From: Planctomycetota bacterium
Lineage (GTDB): Bacteria; Planctomycetota; Phycisphaerae; WQYP01
Assembly: GCA_021818445.1 (NCBI GenBank)
Contig: JAKAEB010000033.1
Location: 1 to 43,405, forward strand
DNA: 43,405 nt
Reading direction: 5' to 3'
This document shows positions 26,833 through 36,005 of the stretch, one piece after another (position 1 is the first letter of the stretch; each line of letters begins with the position of its first letter). Both the position numbers and the translations under genes were made by a program. The notes beneath the pieces were generated by a model. The model did not search any database. It was not told the DNA's origin and worked only from the letters and a program-made list of their open reading frames with translations.

Positions 26833-27320
26833 TTTTGGCGATAGCGGTTGATCATCGCGGTTTTCCTATTAAATCGGCACTTATGGATTCGCTTCGCGCC
26901 GACGGGCATGAGGTGCAGGATTTTGGCACATTTGAGGACGCCGCCTGCGATTACCCTGACATCGCCATCCCGGCTTGCCTTGCGGTGGTGGAAGGTAAGG
27001 CGCACCGGGCGCTGTTAGCCGACGGCAGCGGCATTGGTGTCTCGATCGTGGCCAACAAGGTGCCGGGCATTCGCGCGGCGCTTTGCCATGACGAATTGAC
27101 CGCCGAGATATCGCGCCGACATAACGACGCCAACGTCATCTGCCTCGCGGCTGATTTAATCGGTATTGAACTTATCCGCCGCATCACCAAGGTGTGGCTT
27201 AAAACCGACTTCGACAGTGGCCGCCACGCCCGCCGAAATGAAAAGATCCACCAACTGGAGGCGAAAGTGTTTGAGGATGTCGCGCGGGCCCATCAGATTT
27301 TGCGCGGCGAAATGATTTAA
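26829..27320 (+). CDS. rpiB: RpiB/LacAB-family sugar-phosphate isomerase, catalytic Cys replaced
   Basis: This protein belongs to the family of allose/ribose-5-phosphate isomerase B. The 163-residue product has AVDHRGFPIKSAL at the start, GSGIGVSIVANKVPGIRAALCHD and SRRHNDANVICLAADLIG. In enzymes such as E. coli RpiB the base is a Cys in ICGTGIG; here the same place reads LADGSGIG with Asp65. Some actinobacterial members use Glu as base, so an acidic residue may still work. It begins with GTG inside the stop of the fusion gene (GTGA). An RpiA gene faces it downstream, so the cell has two candidate isomerases and this one may act on another sugar phosphate. Confidence 0.85.
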   Translation: MILAIAVDHRGFPIKSALMDSLRADGHEVQDFGTFEDAACDYPDIAIPACLAVVEGKAHRALLADGSGIGVSIVANKVPGIRAALCHDELTAEISRRHNDANVICLAADLIGIELIRRITKVWLKTDFDSGRHARRNEKIHQLEAKVFEDVARAHQILRGEMI

Positions 27321-27393
27321 TTTAATCGCAAAAGATCAGCGGGTTTCCAACACCGCGATATCCGTTCGCTTCTGCCTGCCGAAGAAAGAATAC

Positions 27394-28167
27394 CTACGTC
27401 GATGCCGTCGGCGATGGTTCTAATTTTTGGCGGCCCGTCCTAGTAAGCAAGTCCACCGAGCCATCAAACATGGCCACAATCGCCTCTGACGCGTAGCCGG
27501 CAAACAGCCCCGTCTCCACCGCGCCAGGAATGGCATGAATGGTAGACTCCAATGCGTCGAGGTTCTGCATCACGGGGAGGTCCGGGGGAAAGCAGGCGTG
27601 CAGCAAGGGGTTCCCGTTATCGGTTAAAAATATCTCGCCAGTGTTATCCCGGCGCGGGTCGGCAGATGTAGCCCCCATCGCCAATAAACGGCGCTGCACC
27701 GTGGGGAGCGCGAATTGCACCACCTCAACAAAAATGGGAAATCGTTCGCCGAGGCGCGGGGTAAGTTTTTCCTCCCCCACCACGATGATGAGTGATTCAG
27801 ATATCGACGCAATCACTTTTTCCCGCAGCAGGTTGCCACCACCGCCTTTGAGCAAATTGAGTTGTGGCGTCACTTCATCGGCACCGTCTACATCAATATC
27901 AATGCGATTGACTGTATCGAGCGTGGAGAGCTTGATGCCGCCTTGGCGAGCCACCGCAGCGGTCAGTTCGGATGTTGGCACGCCGGTAATCGGCAATTTT
28001 TCATTTCGTACCCTCTCGGCCAGAGACCGCACGAAGGCCAAAGCGGCTTTGCCACTGCCCAATCCCACCACGGAACCGGGCTTTATGCGTTGGGCTGCGA
28101 TGCGCCCGATATGCTCAAGTTGCAGGGGGGATGCGGCTTTTGGTTCAGTCATATCGGCTCGATTCAC
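27394..28167 (-). CDS. rpiA: ribose-5-phosphate isomerase A
   Basis: RpiA interconverts ribose-5-phosphate and ribulose-5-phosphate in the pentose phosphate pathway. The 257-residue protein has the family motifs GLGSGKAALAF (phosphate loop, usually GLGTGSTA), VPTSELT, DIDVDGADEVTPQLNLLKGGGGNLLREKVIA, where the catalytic acid and Lys lie, and the C-terminal IPGAVETGLFAGYASEAIV. It is convergent with rpiB, 73 bases apart. An ATG at residue 6 is an alternative start. It precedes no operon partner; a tRNA gene lies upstream on the same strand. Confidence 0.94.
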   Translation of the reverse strand: MNRADMTEPKAASPLQLEHIGRIAAQRIKPGSVVGLGSGKAALAFVRSLAERVRNEKLPITGVPTSELTAAVARQGGIKLSTLDTVNRIDIDVDGADEVTPQLNLLKGGGGNLLREKVIASISESLIIVVGEEKLTPRLGERFPIFVEVVQFALPTVQRRLLAMGATSADPRRDNTGEIFLTDNGNPLLHACFPPDLPVMQNLDALESTIHAIPGAVETGLFAGYASEAIVAMFDGSVDLLTRTGRQKLEPSPTAST

Positions 28168-28258
28168 AATACCCCCCGCTCGATGCTACGTTTAAGCGTA
28201 GTCACCATTACGATCGCCAAGGTGCGATACCACACCACGGGCCGATTTGGCCCAACCA

Positions 28259-28331
<73 letters not shown>

Positions 28332-28521
28332 GGAAAACTCATATGTTTATCCGCGTTAGGCTCACAATGCAATCCTGAACCTGCCGGTTTTTGCGTCGGG
28401 CGTGGCCGGCGACGTCGCACCGCACATGTACTTGCAAAAATTACAGGTTATACGCGAATTTCAATTTCTAAAAATGTGCTATTCGTCGGCCGGGCGATTT
28501 TCCCCGTGATGTGGCATTCTA

Positions 28522-28973
28522 ATGCATCGTATTGACATCACTATTATTTCCAAAGCGCGGCGTAATGCCCAGCCGGTCGTGCGGTGGCTGAGGCAAACTG
28601 ATCCGGATGCCTGCTTTATAAGCGTCCTGACGGTTGGAGAAATTGCCAAGGGAGCGGAGTTGATAAATCGCCAGTACCCGGCGATGGCGGGCGCTTTACC
28701 GCTGGCTGGATCAAAATTTGCACCGATTACGCGAAACGCATTGTGCCCAGTAGCAGGTCTATTACCATGGAATGGGGACGGCTTGCCGCCATGCATCCGG
28801 GGCCGACTGTGGAAGCCTTAATCGCAGCTACGGCCATTACACATCGGCTTACTCTCGTTACACGAAACGGACATTTCGGACATTGGCGTACGCGTATTAA
28901 ATCCGTTCAACATGTATCAGCACATCGTACGAATCCGGCGGTTGCGGGCGCGCGGGATGCGGTAGAGGGCTAA
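28522..28973 (+). pseudogene. broken VapC-like PIN-domain toxin gene
   Basis: The remnant spans three frames. Frame from 28522 reads IDITIISKARRN, then WLRQTDPDACFISVLTVGEIAKGAELI. Around 28700 the homology moves to the next frame (RWLDQNLHRLRETH, ended by a stop at 28751), and from about 28743 a third frame gives MEWGRLAAMHPG, EALIAATAITHRLTLVTRN and runs to TAA at 28971-28973. A working PIN toxin has LDTN near its start and DALIAATA late; here these read DIT and EALIAATA. Two frameshifts plus altered acidic sites indicate a dead gene. No antitoxin gene is recognised upstream. Its end overlaps the next gene's end. Confidence 0.75.
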
Positions 28974-30670
28974 TTTTCGGGGTCGGGCATGCCGAGCGCC
29001 TTAAACACCACTCCCATGAGGGTTTGTACGGTGAATGGCTTAAGCAAAGTGGCGGCCAAGCCGTTTTGCCTGGCGCGGATGATGCTGTGGTTCGGGTCAT
29101 AGCCAAACCCGGTCATGAGTATGACCGGAGGCTGATGCCCCAACTGCCGGGCCCGATTAAATATTTCATATCCATTGCAGTCGGGCATTTTGATATCGGA
29201 TATAACCAGGTCATAAGGGGATTCGCCAGCCAGGAGGGCACAGGCCTTGGTACCGTTTTCTGCCACATCCACATGGGCACCGGCCCGTTTGAGAACGGCC
29301 TTGAGCGTGTCGCAGATGGTATGGGCGTCGTCGGCAACCAGAATCCTTTTGCCGGACAGTACCGCCCCATCGCCCTGTCGTGCCCGGTCGCCCGTACCTA
29401 AAAGCACCTGCTGACCCCGGCTAACGCCCTTGAGCGATTCGCTGATGCGTTGAAGATTGGCGGTGATGTTGGACAACAGCCCCTGCACATTGCCATCATC
29501 TATCATTTCGTCCGCAATCTTGTCGATGTCGGCGGCGATGTCGTTCAGCGGTGCAGCCAACTCGCAGGCCAGGTTTTCTGCCAACCGCCCGCTGGTGGTG
29601 TAGCGTTCGACAATAAGCAGGTCGAGTATATTCAGGGCGATGGCGACATAGCGACCAAAAATTTCGGCGAACTGACGGTCATCTTCCGTGAAAAAACCAT
29701 AGTCGTTGGATTCGATATTAAATACGCCGATCGTGCGATCATGAAGCATCAGCGGTACGGTGAGGCTGCTGTGGGCCATATCCAGACCTGATACATATCG
29801 GCTGTCGCGCGTGACGTCATGGCAAATGTAGGATCGACCGGTCGCTGCCACATAGCCGGAAATGCCGTTCCCCTCGGGCACGGCGAAAAGTTCCACCAAG
29901 GCAGCCTGATCCGGCAGCCCCACACTGATGACAGGTTCCAGCTTGTTGGTTTTTTTATCCACCAGACGGATGTTGAAATGATCAAAGTGCATCAGTTGGC
30001 GGCAGAATTTGATGATTTTTTCTTCCAGCAATCTGAGGCGTTCCACCACATTAAGTTTGCCGATGGCTTCACCCTCAAGTCGGACCAATTCGCGTCCTGC
30101 CTGGTCGATGGCATCAAGTTTTTGCTGTAAGCGGCGTGAATTGGTGGCGTCCCAGCAGGTGGCCACCACGTAGCGCATTCGCCCACCGGCATCGAGCACG
30201 GCCGAGCAGACAACCTCGAAAAACTGGGTATCGTCGATGGTGATTGAGTATTTTTTTACGCGCAGACGATCGGGGGACGGAGAATTGCCAAGAGCGGCAG
30301 AAAAGGCACTAAATGCGTCGGAGCAAACGTGCCGGATACGGTCAATTGCATCGGGCTTCCAGGCCCGCATGCGCTGGTTGGACCATACAATTCGGCCATC
30401 GGGATTTACCAGGCAAACGCCTTCGCCAATGGTGTCAAGGATGAGCCGAGTCTGCATGTCGGCCAGCGAACGTTCGACGGCCATGAAATCGCCCGACTGG
30501 GAGATGATGGCATCAAAGGCACCCGATCCGATGGCGAGCATGGCTTCATCGAGGTTATCGACGACGGTGGACTGACAATTTTGGCGGCGCAGGGCCTCAA
30601 CGACCGGGCTAGCCCAGTTACTGGAGCCAGCCAGTACAAGTATCTTCTCGAAGCGGGATGCGTCAGCCAT
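28970..30670 (-). CDS. sensory/regulatory protein: pseudo-receiver, PAS, GAF and receiver domains
   Basis: From the ATG at 30670 (GAGG about 6 bases upstream) the product is 566 residues. Residues 1-70 look like a receiver fold without the phosphate-accepting Asp (DAIISQSGDF). About 80-190 is a PAS domain (LDTIGEGVCLVNPDGRIVWSN). About 235-385 is a GAF domain (LMHFDHFNIRLVDKK, ISGYVAATGRSYI, VPLMLHDRTIGVFNIES). About 390-440 resembles a dimerisation helix without the usual His-box. About 455-566 is an intact receiver: ILVADDAHTI, phospho-site DLVISDIKMPDCNGYEI, ILMTGF and the Lys in LLKPF. No HATPase domain is found, so it cannot phosphorylate itself and needs a partner kinase or acts as a signal-binding receiver. 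No DNA-binding domain is seen. Confidence 0.82.
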   Translation of the reverse strand: MADASRFEKILVLAGSSNWASPVVEALRRQNCQSTVVDNLDEAMLAIGSGAFDAIISQSGDFMAVERSLADMQTRLILDTIGEGVCLVNPDGRIVWSNQRMRAWKPDAIDRIRHVCSDAFSAFSAALGNSPSPDRLRVKKYSITIDDTQFFEVVCSAVLDAGGRMRYVVATCWDATNSRRLQQKLDAIDQAGRELVRLEGEAIGKLNVVERLRLLEEKIIKFCRQLMHFDHFNIRLVDKKTNKLEPVISVGLPDQAALVELFAVPEGNGISGYVAATGRSYICHDVTRDSRYVSGLDMAHSSLTVPLMLHDRTIGVFNIESNDYGFFTEDDRQFAEIFGRYVAIALNILDLLIVERYTTSGRLAENLACELAAPLNDIAADIDKIADEMIDDGNVQGLLSNITANLQRISESLKGVSRGQQVLLGTGDRARQGDGAVLSGKRILVADDAHTICDTLKAVLKRAGAHVDVAENGTKACALLAGESPYDLVISDIKMPDCNGYEIFNRARQLGHQPPVILMTGFGYDPNHSIIRARQNGLAATLLKPFTVQTLMGVVFKALGMPDPEN

Positions 30671-30832
30671 CGAGTACCTCAAAGCCCGTACGATTATAGC
30701 ATAAAGGCAACCATTTCCGATGGGATTCCCGAAGAGTGTATGTTTTTTGCTTTTACGCACTTGGGACGCTTTTACTCCGTCCACATCTCGACTATCATTC
30801 CATACTGAACAGTGAGTCTTTTGAGGCGCAAA

Positions 30833-32779
30833 ATGCCAAGCATTCTTGAGACGATCCAAGGGCCGGAAGACCTGAAGGGCTTATCGATTGAGCAACTCGG
30901 TACTCTGGCGGCTGAAATTCGCGATACCATTGTAAAAACCGTGGGTGCCAATGGTGGTCATTTAGCGCCCAACCTTGGTACGGTCGAAATCATTCTGGCT
31001 TTGCATATCGTCTTCAATATGAAGACAGACCGGCTGCTATGGGACGTCGGCCATCAGTGCTATCCGCATAAGCTCATTACCGGTCGCTACAAAAATTTTG
31101 CCTCCCTTCGCAAAGCCGGCGGCATATCCGGATTTCCTGAACCCAATGAAAGCCCTTATGACTTATTCAGTGTAGGCCACGCCGGTACCGCCATCAGTAC
31201 GGCGGTGGGTATGGCGCGGGGGGATCAACTGCTGGAGCGCGATTCCCGTGTTGTGGCATTCATCGGGGATGCCTCGATTGTAAATGGGGTGGCGTTTGAG
31301 GGTCTTAACAATGCCGGCACGCTCAAGCGGCAGTTGCTGGTGATTCTCAACGACAACTCAATGAGTATCAGCGAGCCGCAGGGGGCCTTTGCCAATTACC
31401 TGGAACACCTGCGGGTAGCGGCAAGTTACGACGAAGCCAAGCGGCGGCTGCAGGAGATATTGGACCGCATTCCGTGGGGACAGAAGATTTCTGAAATCGG
31501 CGGGCATATTAAACACCAACTGAAAAATGCCTTCATTCCCGGCCACATATTTGAAGACCTGGGTTTGAAATACTTTGGGCCTGTCGATGGGCACGATATG
31601 CCCAGTCTGCTGGAAAAGCTCAACGAGCTCTACAGCCTTAATGCCCCGGCCGTACTGCACGTCAAAACCATCAAGGGTAAGGGATATGAGTGGGCCTGCG
31701 AAGACCCCACCACATTTCACAGCCCCAAGCCATTTCAGGTAGAAGGTTGCCGCGTGGTGATCAACCAGGGCAGCGGACGAACATTTACCAGCGCATTCGC
31801 GGATGCCATGACACGCATTGCGAAGGCTCATCCCCATGTGGTGGGCATTACGGCGGCCATGCCGGATGGCACGGGGATGATTAAACTTAAGCCGCAGCAG
31901 CCGGACCGATATTTTGATACCGGCATCTGCGAAAGCCACGCGACAGCCATGGCGGCGGGCATGACCAAAGCCGGCCTGCGGCCTATTGTGGCGATTTACA
32001 GCACGTTCCTCCAACGGGCATTTGATCAGATATTCCAAGAGGTGTGTTTGCAGGGATTGCCGGTGATTTTTGCCGTCGACCGCGCCGGACTGGTCGGTGA
32101 TGACGGTGCGGTGCATCACGGGTTTTGTGATTTAGCCTTTTTGAAAAGCCAACCGGGTATCGTGCTTATGGCACCGTCCGACGAGGCTGAACTCAACGCC
32201 AGCCTGGATTTTGCCCTGACGCTGCAATCACCCAGTCAGATACGCTATCCACGCGACAACTGCCCCACGGAGCCGCTCGGGCCGGGCACACCTTGGCAGA
32301 TTGGTCGGCACGGGGGCGTATCGCGCCAATTGCGGCAAGGCGATGAGGCGGCGATTGTGGCCTATGGATCGGTGGCGGCACAGGCGATGGCAGCGGCCAA
32401 GATATTGGCGGATGAGGGCATCGAGGTAAGCGTGATTGATGCGCGATTCTGCAAGCCGCTTGATGGCGAAATGCTTGAGAAGCTCTTTGTCGGCGGCCGA
32501 CCGATCATCACGGTGGAAGACCATTCCACCATTAACGGCTTTGGTACCGCCGTGATTGAACATGCCCAACTGCACGGCTTTGACGCACGCTGCGTCACGC
32601 GGGCGGGCATTCCCGATCGCTTTGTGCGGCAGGCATCACGCGGTGAGCAGTTACGCGAAATCGGCCTTGATCCGGCAGGTATTGCGTCAACTGTGCGCGA
32701 TGCAATCGCACGGCATTCGGCCTCAACCGTCCGCGCGCCGGTGCGGTCACGGCGGGCTACCACACCGCTGCGCGATTAA
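30833..32779 (+). CDS. dxs: 1-deoxy-D-xylulose-5-phosphate synthase
   Basis: Dxs makes DXP from pyruvate and glyceraldehyde-3-phosphate, the entry step of the MEP isoprenoid pathway and of thiamine and pyridoxal synthesis. The 648-residue protein has LLWDVGHQCYPHKLITGR, the TPP-binding IGDASIVNGVAFEGLNNAG ending in NDNSMSIS, GPVDGHD, TIKGKGYEWA, and the transketolase-type C-terminal half (DRYFDTGICESHATAMAAG, VDRAGLVGDDGAVHHG). The ATG at 30833 has GAGG 6 bases upstream; an in-frame GTG lies at 30812. The gene is divergent from the sensory gene, with 162 bases between starts. Confidence 0.95.
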   Translation: MPSILETIQGPEDLKGLSIEQLGTLAAEIRDTIVKTVGANGGHLAPNLGTVEIILALHIVFNMKTDRLLWDVGHQCYPHKLITGRYKNFASLRKAGGISGFPEPNESPYDLFSVGHAGTAISTAVGMARGDQLLERDSRVVAFIGDASIVNGVAFEGLNNAGTLKRQLLVILNDNSMSISEPQGAFANYLEHLRVAASYDEAKRRLQEILDRIPWGQKISEIGGHIKHQLKNAFIPGHIFEDLGLKYFGPVDGHDMPSLLEKLNELYSLNAPAVLHVKTIKGKGYEWACEDPTTFHSPKPFQVEGCRVVINQGSGRTFTSAFADAMTRIAKAHPHVVGITAAMPDGTGMIKLKPQQPDRYFDTGICESHATAMAAGMTKAGLRPIVAIYSTFLQRAFDQIFQEVCLQGLPVIFAVDRAGLVGDDGAVHHGFCDLAFLKSQPGIVLMAPSDEAELNASLDFALTLQSPSQIRYPRDNCPTEPLGPGTPWQIGRHGGVSRQLRQGDEAAIVAYGSVAAQAMAAAKILADEGIEVSVIDARFCKPLDGEMLEKLFVGGRPIITVEDHSTINGFGTAVIEHAQLHGFDARCVTRAGIPDRFVRQASRGEQLREIGLDPAGIASTVRDAIARHSASTVRAPVRSRRATTPLRD

Positions 32780-32808
32780 CTGGTCAAATAATAGCCGATG
32801 CCGACATT

Positions 32809-33840
32809 TCAGCCGGCAGTGGCCATCGAATGGGTTATCTGTCCGAGTTGTTCAAGCACATCGGCGGCGCGGCCGGTGTCGATGGCTTCTGCGGCCCGGG
32901 TAATGCCCTGCGGGAGGGCCTTGATGGCCTTGCCCACCCAAAGCGCTGCGGCCGTGTTCATCAGTACCATATCGCGTGCCGCCCCTTTTTCGCCCCGCAG
33001 CACCCGGCGGATCAACGCCGCTGATTCGGCCGGCGAATTAATTTCCATATCGCGGCTGGGGGTGAGTTCCAGTCCGACATCCGCCGGATTGAGCGTGATA
33101 TTTTTAATTCCATCCGATTCCAGCAGGCACATGACCGTCGGCCCGCTGATGGATAATTCACACATGGGGCTGGCGGCGGAATCGCGTCCGCACACCACCA
33201 TCGCCCGCTGGGTGCCGAGACGACGCAGCGCTTCGGCCACCAGCGGCACGAGTTCAGGCGTCGGCACGCCCACCAACTGACGTCTGGCACCGGCCGGGTT
33301 GGTCAACGGGCCCATTAAATTAAAAATAGTTGGAAAACCGAGGGCTTTTCGTGCCTCGGCCACATGCTTCATGGCAGGATGATGCAGCGGGGCGTAGCAA
33401 AATGCGATGTGCAACTCGTGCAGGCAGCGTTCCTGCAAATCCGGGGGTGCACTGATATTGACGCCCAGTTCACGCAGCACGTCAGCGCTGCCGCTGCGGC
33501 TGGTGATGGCCATATTGCCGTGCTTGGCCACCGTAACTCCGCATGCGGCCGCGACAATGGCAGCCGTCGTGGAAACGTTAAATATGCGCGACCCCGCGCC
33601 ACCGGCACCGCAGGTATCAATGACATCCGGCGGAGCTTTGACCGGTACCACAAATTGACGCATCACTTCGGCGGCACCGACCAATTCATCCACCGTGGGC
33701 AGGCGGGAGGCCATTAAAGCCAAAAAGGCTCCCAACTGAATAGGATTGGTCGCACCGGTCATGATTTGTTCAAAGGCGGTGCGTACCTCCCCTTCCGTGA
33801 GAGGTTTACCACGATAAAGTTTGCGCAGCGGATCAATCAT
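32809..33840 (-). CDS. trpD: anthranilate phosphoribosyltransferase homologue with altered catalytic motifs
   Basis: The fold family is clear: 343 residues with DPLRKLYRGKPLTEGE, AKHGN, RSGSADVLRELGVN, HHPAMKHV, LGFPTIFNLMGPLTNPA and ELSISGPT. TrpD proteins bind PRPP and magnesium with a GTGGD loop and a DE pair. Here the loop is GAGGA (about 78-82) and the DE pair is Cys227-Glu228 (PMCELS), and KHGNR is KHGNM. These are the contacts that hold pyrophosphate and metal, so true TrpD activity is uncertain; it may be a divergent but active enzyme or one with another substrate. The ATG at 33840 is the natural family start. It lies 40 bases downstream of galK on the same strand. Confidence 0.85.
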   Translation of the reverse strand: MIDPLRKLYRGKPLTEGEVRTAFEQIMTGATNPIQLGAFLALMASRLPTVDELVGAAEVMRQFVVPVKAPPDVIDTCGAGGAGSRIFNVSTTAAIVAAACGVTVAKHGNMAITSRSGSADVLRELGVNISAPPDLQERCLHELHIAFCYAPLHHPAMKHVAEARKALGFPTIFNLMGPLTNPAGARRQLVGVPTPELVPLVAEALRRLGTQRAMVVCGRDSAASPMCELSISGPTVMCLLESDGIKNITLNPADVGLELTPSRDMEINSPAESAALIRRVLRGEKGAARDMVLMNTAAALWVGKAIKALPQGITRAAEAIDTGRAADVLEQLGQITHSMATAG

Positions 33841-33880
33841 ATTTTCCGATACCTTTGGAAGGTGGTGGCAGAGTTGCGCA

Positions 33881-35062
33881 TCAACCGGCCAGACCTTGCA
33901 CCACATGGGCACCTGCACCCGCAGTGGTGACAAAGTGTGTTGCCTGGAGGCCAGTCCGCTGCGGATACTGATTGTCAATGGCCACCGCGGCATCGGCCAT
34001 GGCCGCGTGGCGACCCATGGCGACTATACTGCCCCCAAAACCGCCGCCCGTCATACGGGCACCGTAAATGCCGGGTACCGCCGCGCAGATATCGACCAGT
34101 GCGTCGAGTTCCGGACAACTCACACCGTAATCATCGCGCAAACTGTTATGCGACGCGTACATCAGTTCGCCGGCGTGGGCCCAATTTTTCTTCTCCAGTG
34201 CACTGGCAAATTCCAGCGTTCGTTGGTTTTCAGTAATTACATGCTTGGCGCGGCGAAATACCACAGGATCAAGTTCCAGTCGGCATTCTTCAAGCATGGT
34301 CATCGATACATCGCGCAGCGCCTTGACCGTCGGAAAACTTCGCGATATCAATTCCACCGCGCGCTGGCATTGATTGCGCCGTGCGGTGTATTCTCCCTGT
34401 ACCAATTCATGCTTCACATTACTGTTAACAATGAGAAATTCCACCTGTGAATTATCCAGCGGAATCTGCCGGGGCGTCAAATCGCGGCAATCCAGCAGCA
34501 TCGCGTGGCCCTTAACACCCATAGCCGATATGTATTGATCCATGATTCCACACGGGACACCGGCGTATTGATGCTCTGCCCACTGGCAGGCGAGGGCCAG
34601 ATCGGGCAGATTCATTTTGGCTCGATTAACGGTAAGCAAGGCCAAACCACTGGCCACCTCAAAAGATGCGCTTGATGATAACCCGCCACCCAATGGCACA
34701 TCGGTGTAAACGAGTGCGTCCATGCCGATTTTAAGAAGCTTTTTCTGCCGCAATGCCTCCGCCACGCCGCGCGGATAGGCCGACCATTTGGGAGCCTCCT
34801 TTTTCACGGCTGTATCGATGGAAAATTCCACAATCTGAGGCTCAATCGAGCTGGCAAGCCGAACCGTGGAATCTGTGCGCGGTTTAGCCAAAATGGTGGT
34901 ATTTCGCGTAAGTGCCATGGGGAAAACATAGCCGTCGTTGTAGTCGGTATGCTCGCCGATCAGATTAACGCGCCCCGGCGCTCGAACCTTGATCAACGGG
35001 CGTGAATCGTCCCCGAATTTATCCACGAAAAGTTTTTCCATTTCTCTATCCGCCAAGGTCAT
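33881..35062 (-). CDS. galK: galactokinase
   Basis: GalK phosphorylates galactose at C1 for the Leloir pathway. The 393-residue protein has the galactokinase signature GRVNLIGEHTDYNDGYVFP, the GHMP ATP loop LGGGLSSSASFE, the catalytic Asp region GIMDQYISAMG, and the third motif ARMTGGGFGGS. All key residues look intact. The ATG at 35062 sits directly after GGAG; a later ATG at 35041 also gives a normal family N-terminus, so the start may be 7 codons later. The galactosidase-like GH3 gene nearby suggests sugar use, but it faces this gene across the TMEM175 gene. Confidence 0.94.
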   Translation of the reverse strand: MTLADREMEKLFVDKFGDDSRPLIKVRAPGRVNLIGEHTDYNDGYVFPMALTRNTTILAKPRTDSTVRLASSIEPQIVEFSIDTAVKKEAPKWSAYPRGVAEALRQKKLLKIGMDALVYTDVPLGGGLSSSASFEVASGLALLTVNRAKMNLPDLALACQWAEHQYAGVPCGIMDQYISAMGVKGHAMLLDCRDLTPRQIPLDNSQVEFLIVNSNVKHELVQGEYTARRNQCQRAVELISRSFPTVKALRDVSMTMLEECRLELDPVVFRRAKHVITENQRTLEFASALEKKNWAHAGELMYASHNSLRDDYGVSCPELDALVDICAAVPGIYGARMTGGGFGGSIVAMGRHAAMADAAVAIDNQYPQRTGLQATHFVTTAGAGAHVVQGLAG

Positions 35063-35344
35063 CTCCAATACTTTATCTGCGAATATAAACCCATATCCCT
35101 ATATGATAGGGGAAAATGTAAGCGACGCGGCAAGTTGTTTCAATTGCAGCCGATGGGGTGACCACGGGCGTGGCCGATGCCTCCAATCGTCGGCCTGCAT
35201 CTTGACACCTCCATGCAAAGTGCTGATGATGAAACGGCGCAGCAGGCATTGGTTGTCGCCGGAAAACGGGCCGATGCCGTCTCTGAAGACCACGCGCGGT
35301 CACGCCGGATTCAACCTCACATAGCAACTGCTCGGGGAGTGCAC

Positions 35345-35920
35345 ATGAACAAAGGACGGTTGGAAGCCTTTAGCGACGGCGTCATAGCCATTATTATCAC
35401 CATCATGGTGCTGGAAATGAAGGTGCCGGTTGGCGTGCATCTGCGGGCACTCCTGCCGGTGCTGCCAGTATTTCTCAGCTACGTGCTTAGCTTTGTCTAT
35501 GTCGGCATCTACTGGAACAACCATCACAACATGCTCCATGCCGCCGGGAAAGTAACTGGCAGCATTCTCTGGGCCAACCTGCATCTGTTGTTCTGGCTTT
35601 CCCTCTTTCCGTTTGTCACGGCTTGGATGGGCGAAAACCACTCTGCCGTCGCGCCCACCGAAGTTTACGGTGTGGTTTTGCTTATGGCCGCCATCGCCTA
35701 TTTCATCCTGCAGCGACGAATCACTGCCGCCGGTGCCCCGGTTCTCAAACGCGCATTGGGGCATGACTGGAAAGGCAAGATTTCGCCCATCCTCTATCTG
35801 CTGGGAATCATTCTTGCCGGATGGTCGCCGGGGGCGGCTAAAGTCATTTACGCGGTCGTCGCCCTGCTATGGTTGATTCCCGACCGGCGTATTGAAAAGA
35901 TTCTTGCGGAGGAAAAATGA
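35345..35920 (+). CDS. TMEM175-family membrane channel
   Basis: This is a predicted potassium-type channel of the TMEM175 family, in the cytoplasmic membrane. The 191-residue protein begins MNKGRLEAFSDGVIAIIITI, the FSDG motif of the pore-lining first helix, then has about six hydrophobic helices with YVGIYWNNHHNMLH after the third. The ATG at 35345 was chosen because it puts the motif at the N-terminus as usual, with GGGGAG about 6 bases upstream. The frame is open 56 codons further but that part is not family-like. The last residues are charged (IEKILAEEK). Confidence 0.9.
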   Translation: MNKGRLEAFSDGVIAIIITIMVLEMKVPVGVHLRALLPVLPVFLSYVLSFVYVGIYWNNHHNMLHAAGKVTGSILWANLHLLFWLSLFPFVTAWMGENHSAVAPTEVYGVVLLMAAIAYFILQRRITAAGAPVLKRALGHDWKGKISPILYLLGIILAGWSPGAAKVIYAVVALLWLIPDRRIEKILAEEK

Positions 35921-36005
35921 TCCCCCCAATATAACCCGAATGTTAACGGACCGATCCGCTGCGGCACCGCCGCGCAATACCGATAACGGAAATTTCTCCA
36001 GACAA

